Source: Pogona vitticeps
Taxonomy: Eukaryota > Chordata > Lepidosauria > Squamata > Agamidae
NCBI RefSeq assembly: GCF_051106095.1
Contig: NC_135787.1
Coordinates: 159,844,001 to 159,908,000, forward strand
Direction: 5' to 3'
DNA length: 64,000 nucleotides
The first letter of the stretch is position 1, and every line of letters starts with the position of its first letter. The translations under genes and the position numbers were made by a program. The notes beneath the pieces were generated by a model. It had not been told where the DNA came from. It made no database searches and saw nothing but the letters and a program-made list of their open reading frames with translations. Shown one piece after another: positions 61,201 to 64,000 of the stretch.

Positions 61201-62281
61201 GAGAAGTCATACTGTTTATCCTGTCCAAAGCAAAATGGATCGTTATTATTAGTACATCCTCATTTCTCAGCATTGCTGGTGCATGAGGGTCCAGTCTAAA
61301 AATGCTCACTGATGATGCTCAAGTGCATCCAAAGTGCAAGCTCCCCCTGGGGGAGAAAAGAAGAGTTTGCAATCACTTGTAAGAATTGTCTGGGTTTTTT
61401 TTAACTGAAAGGCATAGTATAAATGTTTTAAGCAGAAAAATAAACAGATGGGACAGGAAAGGAGGCAGTCCTCATTTATTTATTTATTTTATTTGAAATA
61501 TTTCTATCCCGCCTTTTTCCTTAAAAAGGACTTTCATCCTTGGCACTGATTACCCCCACTGTTACATCCAGAGCAAAGCATACGTAACATCTGTCTACAA
61601 AAGCAAAAAGTACTAGAAAATCAGAGACAATAGTAGGTATTAAAAGAAAGCATGTATCCTGCGGGCAGTGAGTGCCTCCAAGTCTCTGAATGTTAGGTAC
61701 AGTGTGAAACACACCTTTGTCATCAGTGTCAGCCCTTGCTGGGGAGGTTTGTCATGCAGTTGTTCTGGGAGGAGATAACTCATAACAGCTAGAAAAAGTG
61801 CCTTTAGGAATATAGCTCCCAAAAGCATAGCCAGTTGCCATATTGGCTGGGGGATTCTGGGAGTTGCAATCCGAAAGAGTCACTTTTCCAAGTTCTATAG
61901 ATATTGCACAAACTGTTTAACTTTTTAGTAATTGCTCTGAAATAAGTTTTGCTGGAGAAAATGTGTAAGCAATCATTAGACATACCCATTCGATATATAA
62001 AAATTATGATTCATTGCTGCCTCTTAGGTGGGGCATGCCCATGGACACTTTTTTAAAAATAGAAAAAGTAGAATTTTATCTGCATAGTTCATGCTTATAT
62101 ACTCAGGACTTAGTTCAGAGAGACATGACCCAAAACTCAGGGGCCAGGGTCTTTGCCCTCCTCGACTGAGGAAAATCACCATGGCCAAATGTGAGAAGAC
62201 TTATTCTGGGCGCTGATCAATATAAATACTCTTTCCTCCTCAGCTCCCAAACATATGGATGATCCAGATATTTTATCATAG
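42103..62281 (+). CDS. Secreted four-domain F-type lectin (13 exons; TGA in domain 3)
   Basis: Exons 42103-42175, 45531-45816, 46044-46195, 48339-48404, 49949-50234, 50349-50500, 52062-52112, 55065-55151, 56911-57196, 58144-58298, 60314-60599, 60834-60985 and 62244-62281 join to 690 codons. Layout in residues: signal peptide 1-24; FTP1 25-170; linker 171-192; FTP2 193-338; linkers 339-355 and 356-384; FTP3 385-531; FTP4 532-677; tail 678-689. Each FTP domain is a 286-nt exon plus a 152- or 155-nt exon with phases 1-2-1. All four keep H-x26-R-x-D-x4-R and the adjacent Cys pair that contact fucose in eel agglutinin, so the protein is a likely multivalent fucose-binding lectin. Codon 477 is TGA (57186-57188). 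If read as such, it truncates FTP3; skipping exons 9 and 10 restores a three-domain protein. Could be two genes only if unseen starts exist; I favour one. Confidence 0.82.
43376..43900 (+). pseudogene. KDSR: KDSR retropseudogene in intron 1
   Basis: Translates in pieces to a short-chain dehydrogenase matching 3-ketodihydrosphingosine reductase: [20 protein letters not shown] with the cofactor-binding TGGSSGIG motif, [60 protein letters not shown] and [20 protein letters not shown] with the catalytic YxxxK region (YSLTK). About 170 codons run on with no intron, so it is a processed copy of a multi-exon gene. It is dead: an in-frame stop follows IARN with a small deletion, the frame changes after FEDLDT, and TAG follows LALQG. 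KDSR makes dihydrosphingosine in the ER; this copy cannot. Confidence 0.85.
44875..45060. repeat. Retroelement tail fragments, inverted
   Basis: GACATTGTGGCACCTTAAAC and GTAAGCTTTCATGGAACATG face AGGGTGCCACAACTTC at 45,026, a common vertebrate repeat end. Lies in intron 1. Confidence 0.45.
45531..45816 (+). CDS. Exon 2: FTP1, first half
   Basis: 286 nt, phase 1-2. Contains [22 protein letters not shown] and [10 protein letters not shown]. The spacing from His to Arg is 26 residues, as in fucose binders. Arg replaces Gly in the usual RGD. Confidence 0.93.
46044..46195 (+). CDS. Exon 3: FTP1, second half
   Basis: 152 nt. Encodes [33 protein letters not shown] and LCEVQVF; donor ACCA|GTAAGT. 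Confidence 0.93.
47022..47848. mobile_element. Tigger-like DNA transposon remnant(s)
   Basis: The left end ACAGTAGAACCTCTACTTAC and the right end AAGTGAGGCACCACTG followed by TA are both Tigger-type, but differ in detail, so this may be two neighbouring elements. No transposase ORF. Confidence 0.55.
48339..48404 (+). CDS. Exon 4: 22-aa acidic linker
   Basis: 66 nt, phase 1-1, acceptor TTCCTTGTCAG, donor TCTG|GTAATT. Encodes [20 protein letters not shown] with no known domain. Spacer between FTP1 and FTP2. Confidence 0.72.
48405..49948. other. Intron 4 content
   Basis: A palindromic hAT-like fragment near 48,780-48,925 and a MIR-like fragment near 49,355-49,470. Nothing coding seen. Confidence 0.4.
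49949..50234 (+). CDS. Exon 5: FTP2, first half
   Basis: 286 nt. Contains [24 protein letters not shown] and [19 protein letters not shown], the closest of the four to the family consensus. Confidence 0.94.
50349..50500 (+). CDS. Exon 6: FTP2, second half
   Basis: 152 nt after an intron of only 114 bp, by far the shortest in the gene. Encodes [30 protein letters not shown] and LCEVQVFG. Confidence 0.93.
50708..50932 (+). mobile_element. Sauria SINE
   Basis: tRNA-like head with A-box (GTGGCGCAGTGGTTAAACTG) and B-box (GGTGTTCAAATCC), then CCGGCTTAAGGTTGACTCAG, GAGGTCGGTAAAATGAGTAC and GTGTAGCCTGCATAATTAAC. This order is that of the squamate Sauria SINE. Confidence 0.93.
51080..51270 (+). mobile_element. 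L2-like LINE 3' end
   Basis: ACTTAAGACCTGGCTCTTTA and GACAGGCTTTCCCTCC encode the L2 [11 protein letters not shown]-like tail, followed by a T-rich UTR and GTTAGCCACTCAGAGTAGAC. Confidence 0.75.
51284..51482 (+). repeat. Compound microsatellite (AAAC)n(ACAC/ACAT)n(CATA)n
   Basis: About 200 bp of three adjoining tetranucleotide/dinucleotide arrays following the L2 tail. The Cys-rich ORFs across it on the minus strand are artefacts of the repeat. Confidence 0.97.
52062..52112 (+). CDS. Exon 7: 17-aa acidic linker
   Basis: 51 nt, phase 1-1, donor GAAG|GTCAGT. Encodes [17 protein letters not shown]. The acceptor (GTCTAAAAG) is weak, so it may be optional. Confidence 0.55.
52502..52860. mobile_element. 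hAT-type non-autonomous element
   Basis: Ends CAGGGATCCCCAACC and complement of GGTTGAGGACCACTG, with imperfect 8-bp flanks GTTTGGAG / GTTTAGGG. The interior is a C-rich degenerate tandem of CCCCTCC-CATG motifs. Confidence 0.8.
52970..53131. mobile_element. Palindromic MITE
   Basis: Arms GCACTAAAATAGGCCCATTG and complement of CAATGGGCCTACTTTAGTGT extend about 42 bp at roughly 85-90% pairing. No family assigned. Confidence 0.65.
53160..54240 (-). repeat. Unclassified interspersed-repeat-like block
   Basis: GC-richer than its surroundings, with an AATAAA in reverse (TTTATT near 53241) and ORF fragments on both strands that resemble nothing I know. It may be the 3' part of a retroelement on the minus strand. 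Confidence 0.25.
54532..54606 (+). repeat. (GAAA)n microsatellite
   Basis: About 18 GAAA units. The Phe/Ser and Lys/Glu-rich ORFs across it are artefacts. Confidence 0.97.
55065..55151 (+). CDS. Exon 8: 29-aa basic linker
   Basis: 87 nt, phase 1-1, acceptor TTCCTTATTGTAG, donor ACTG|GTAAAC. Encodes [20 protein letters not shown] and NRGKQAYLT; the first part could be a short amphipathic helix. A (CT)n tract lies 18 bp into the next intron. Confidence 0.68.
55170..55201 (+). repeat. (CT)n microsatellite
   Basis: About 15 CT units just past the exon 8 donor. Confidence 0.95.
55480..55690 (-). repeat. Retroelement 3' tail, minus strand
   Basis: The complement reads CTTGATGAAGACCAGTTTAG then TCTTTGATTAATTTTCAGTG and GGTCCAATAAAGTTATCACC, a stereotyped vertebrate retroelement end. 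Family not assigned. Confidence 0.5.
55844..56185 (-). mobile_element. Squamate tRNA SINE (family A), with target duplication
   Basis: Complete reverse copy flanked by TGGTCAAA at 55836-55843 and 56186-56193. Tail GGTAAAGGTAAAGGTTCCCC; head ends GTGCCACCACGTCCC. Confidence 0.92.
56911..57196 (+). CDS. Exon 9: FTP3, first half, contains an in-frame TGA
   Basis: 286 nt with perfect splice sites (TATTCTTGCAG, CCCAG|GTATTA). Keeps [16 protein letters not shown] and [19 protein letters not shown], so the domain was under selection until recently or still is. TGA at 57186-57188 replaces the residue before NP in the closing NPR motif (Thr in FTP2 and FTP4, Lys in FTP1). A single change from AGA or CGA would give TGA. 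I (NxxDG) differs: HANDGS replaces NAIDGS. Confidence 0.88.
57520..57690. repeat. CORE-SINE/MIR-like fragment
   Basis: GAGCTGCCCTGGGACTTGC through ATCAAATGCACAACTTTTGG to CCTTAACTTACTGCC resembles an old SINE. Similar decayed stretches at 30,090-30,220 and 56,600-56,710. Confidence 0.35.
57757..57911. repeat. Near-perfect 39-bp inverted repeat (155-bp hairpin)
   Basis: The left arm 57757-57795 (GCTTGCAAGCAATCTGTGAT and on) pairs with the right arm 57873-57911 with one mismatch; a 77-bp loop contains C9. Lies in the intron that splits FTP3. Probably a young MITE; no clear target duplication. Confidence 0.9.
58144..58298 (+). CDS. Exon 10: FTP3, second half
   Basis: 155 nt, one codon longer than the other b-exons of this gene. 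Encodes [40 protein letters not shown] and EVQVFG, with no break, although it lies downstream of the TGA in exon 9. Confidence 0.92.
58600..59058. other. Intron 10 content, unrecognised ORF
   Basis: Contains an open frame 58804-59136 with a hydrophobic stretch ([17 protein letters not shown]). I recognise no family and see no splice sites in phase, and its 3' end runs into a SINE. Confidence 0.3.
59059..59405 (+). mobile_element. Squamate tRNA SINE (family A), best-preserved copy
   Basis: Full copy: CATGGTGGCGCTGCGGGCTA head, GATCGAATCCACGCGACGG B-box region, CTAGAGTCGGACACGACTG and CTTTACCTTTACC tail. A CTTCCTGG repeat at both ends fits a target duplication. Confidence 0.92.
59406..60313. 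other. Rest of intron 10
   Basis: AT-rich, with no exon or repeat recognised. FTP3 and FTP4 appear to be joined with no linker exon. Confidence 0.4.
60314..60599 (+). CDS. Exon 11: FTP4, first half
   Basis: 286 nt. Contains [22 protein letters not shown] and [19 protein letters not shown]. Glu replaces Gly in RGD; the His and both Arg remain. Cys pair intact. Confidence 0.93.
60834..60985 (+). CDS. Exon 12: FTP4, second half
   Basis: 152 nt. Encodes [40 protein letters not shown] and FGVRANPL; donor TTGG|GTGAGT. Confidence 0.92.
61470..61515 (+). repeat. L2/SINE tail with (ATTT)n
   Basis: TTATTTATTTATTTTATTTG followed by TTTCTATCCCGCC, the stereotyped end of reptilian L2-type elements. Confidence 0.55.
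62244..62281 (+). CDS. Exon 13: 12-aa C-terminal tail and stop
   Basis: Acceptor TTTCCTCCTCAG in phase 1; encodes [12 protein letters not shown] then TAG (62279-62281). A donor-like GACAC|GTAAGT at 62303/62304 and an acceptor TCTTCTAG ending 62920 suggest a further 3'-UTR exon. Confidence 0.65.
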
Positions 62282-62920
62282 ATGAAGAAAGTATAAATGA
62301 CACGTAAGTGCATTTTTCTTCATATTTACGTACATGTTTAAAATCTGGGCAGACTTACCGTTGTGGGAGGCGTCAATTTGGATTGATCCGGTCTTCTTCC
62401 TTAGATTAAACCTGGAATGGAATTTGGGATTTTATTCAGTTAGAATTATTATCCAGCATTTGAGTGAGACTTATTTGGGGCATAGTTACTGCATTGCACA
62501 GTTCTTAGGTCTGATCATTTAACCTGAGCAAGAGTTATCAGTATGTAGGATTCTAGACTATACAAATAGTCTTCATCTGTGCTTACATCCTGCCCGCAAC
62601 CAGGGCTCACAGCAGCTTCATGAGGCGTGTGAGGAGAAAAAATTCATTTTGTGAATGAAATTAATGTGCACATTTTTGTTAAAGTAAATTGAAACTAGGG
62701 AGAAAAGGGAGAACAGCACTGGGACACAAGATAGCTGTGGAGTGTAATGCTTCCCATTTTTTCTAGTCATGTTAAAAAATTTTCCTCCTAATTCTCCTGG
62801 TTGCAATGAAGGGGAAGTCTCCCCTTGGGACTAGCGTGCAGTTGGAAAGTTAAGCAGAGTGAAAGGGATCAGCCAGAATCTGATGGAGCTTCTGTGTAAT
62901 CAGTTCTTTTTGTCTTCTAG

Positions 62921-63290
62921 ATGTCCTCAGCAAGGATTTCTTTTCCTGATGAAGCCGACAAAACCCATGTTGTCTTAAAATCCATGTACAATAGTTTTTC
63001 TTCACCCAAGTAGAATTGTAGAGTTAGTAAACTATCACGAATGAGTTGTATTCCCAGTTGTATTTTCTACAGTGAGTTCAAGGATAAGAGACAAATGGTA
63101 CCCGGAGTTTGGATGTGAATAATTTCTAGAGATTGCTCCCCTCCCTTTAAACTGATCATTTGGAAACTGCATGTGTTTATGTCAAATCTTGGAAAAGTCA
63201 TTCTTCTAAAGTACATTTCTAAAGTACTGCTCCCAGAATGGCAACTCCCAATGAGAATTCTGGGAGCTGTAGTTCAAAATAAACAATAAA
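62921..63290 (+). terminator. Probable 3'-UTR exon and poly(A) signals
   Basis: Two AATAAA signals (63278-63283, 63285-63290) about 1 kb after the stop. A hAT-like palindrome (CTCCCAGAATGG facing ATTCTGGGAGC, 63222-63268) lies just upstream of them. Confidence 0.5.
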
Positions 63291-63299
63291 ATACAAAAT

Positions 63300-64000
63300 C
63301 ATAAGCTTTGGACTGTGGTCTGAAAATGTTTGCTTTGGTCTCACCTGTGTGGCTGCAGTGCAAGAGGATCCAACTTGATGTTAATTTGAGAGGAAGATTC
63401 TGAAATGTTCTAAGATAGCTTTTATTAAAAAAAACCAATGAAAAAACAGAGACATTATACATATTATGTTGGACTTGGGACTGCTTCAGTTACGACAGTT
63501 TCCTTAAATGCAAACATATTTTTACCATGGACTGCTGAGCTGTTATATGAATGTCCATTCCACAACCTTTATTCAGGTTTTATTCAGATTTACTTGACCT
63601 CTTATTTGGTGTAATATGAACTTTCCACTCAATTGGTGTCAGTAACACTTGGATCTGTGGACAGTTGTTCCATGTGGCAACTATAGGTGGCAGCTACTGT
63701 ACTTGGTGTAGTGTCCTCAGATCTGACCCTGTCTATCCATTCAGGTCCGTGACTCTTTCTGGAGAACAAGAAGCATAAGAGCGCTTCCTGGTCCAGCTAA
63801 CCCTTGTCTGAACAGCAAGCTGTTCTTCATCTGTGGCACATTCTTATATACTTGGCTGTTCTTGGTGCGTGCCTCCTAGATTAGCCCTTGAATGCTGACT
63901 TGCTTTTCCTAACCGTTGGCTTGCTGTATGTCTCCCGGCTTATTTCAGACTGCTGTTCATGGTCCGGTCCTGAAAAGGGAGATATCTATCTATTGATCGA
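63300..64000. other. Right edge, nothing recognised
   Basis: Unique-looking AT-rich sequence with no exon, RNA gene or repeat that I can support. Confidence 0.4.

Overview
The window looks like nuclear DNA from a squamate reptile, most likely a lizard. The case rests on repeats: a Sauria-type tRNA SINE, several copies of a second squamate-type tRNA SINE, BovB, CR1 and L2 LINEs, Tigger-like and hAT-like miniature transposons, and intron-rich genes for lectin families retained in cold-blooded vertebrates. Species cannot be fixed from sequence alone.

Layout. (1) 1-2,050: edge of a replication-dependent histone cluster, with an H2B gene and an H3.2 gene on the + strand. Each has CCAAT/TATA promoter elements and the 3' stem-loop. 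A CpG-rich promoter-like block lies at about 2,400-2,720. (2) 2,720-10,000: no host gene recognised; SINEs, a 5'-truncated BovB with a clean target duplication, and a Tigger-like MITE. (3) 10,552-19,153: a six-exon gene for a secreted protein of about 401 aa that fuses one F-type lectin (FTP, fucolectin) domain to a pentraxin domain, like the amphibian pentraxin fusion protein. Its FTP intron holds a nest of transposons with a rare vertebrate Ty1/copia fossil inside a hAT element. (4) 19,154-29,000: CR1 copies, an LTR-like insertion, BovB and SINE. (5) 29,091-36,738: a five-exon gene for a small secreted C-type lectin-like protein of 164 aa. (6) 36,900-42,100: repeats. (7) 42,103-62,281: a 13-exon gene for a secreted protein with four tandem FTP domains joined by short acidic or basic linker exons. 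Intron 1 holds a KDSR retropseudogene. The third FTP domain carries an in-frame TGA as read here.

The three lectin-like genes lie in the same direction, all start with a signal-peptide exon ending in phase 1, and are built from phase 1-1 modules. I infer a local cluster of secreted, probably innate-immune or mucosal, recognition proteins. The most notable points are: the four-domain protein keeps the fucose-binding motif (H-x26-R-x-D-x4-R) in all four FTP units; the pentraxin fusion has lost the key His (Leu78), and its pentraxin half has changed several calcium ligands; and the C-type lectin has lost both canonical sugar/calcium motifs. So the cluster seems to hold one likely fucose binder and two proteins that kept the folds but probably changed ligand. 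All exon boundaries were read by eye from splice signals, reading phase and homology recalled from memory; no alignment or transcript was available.
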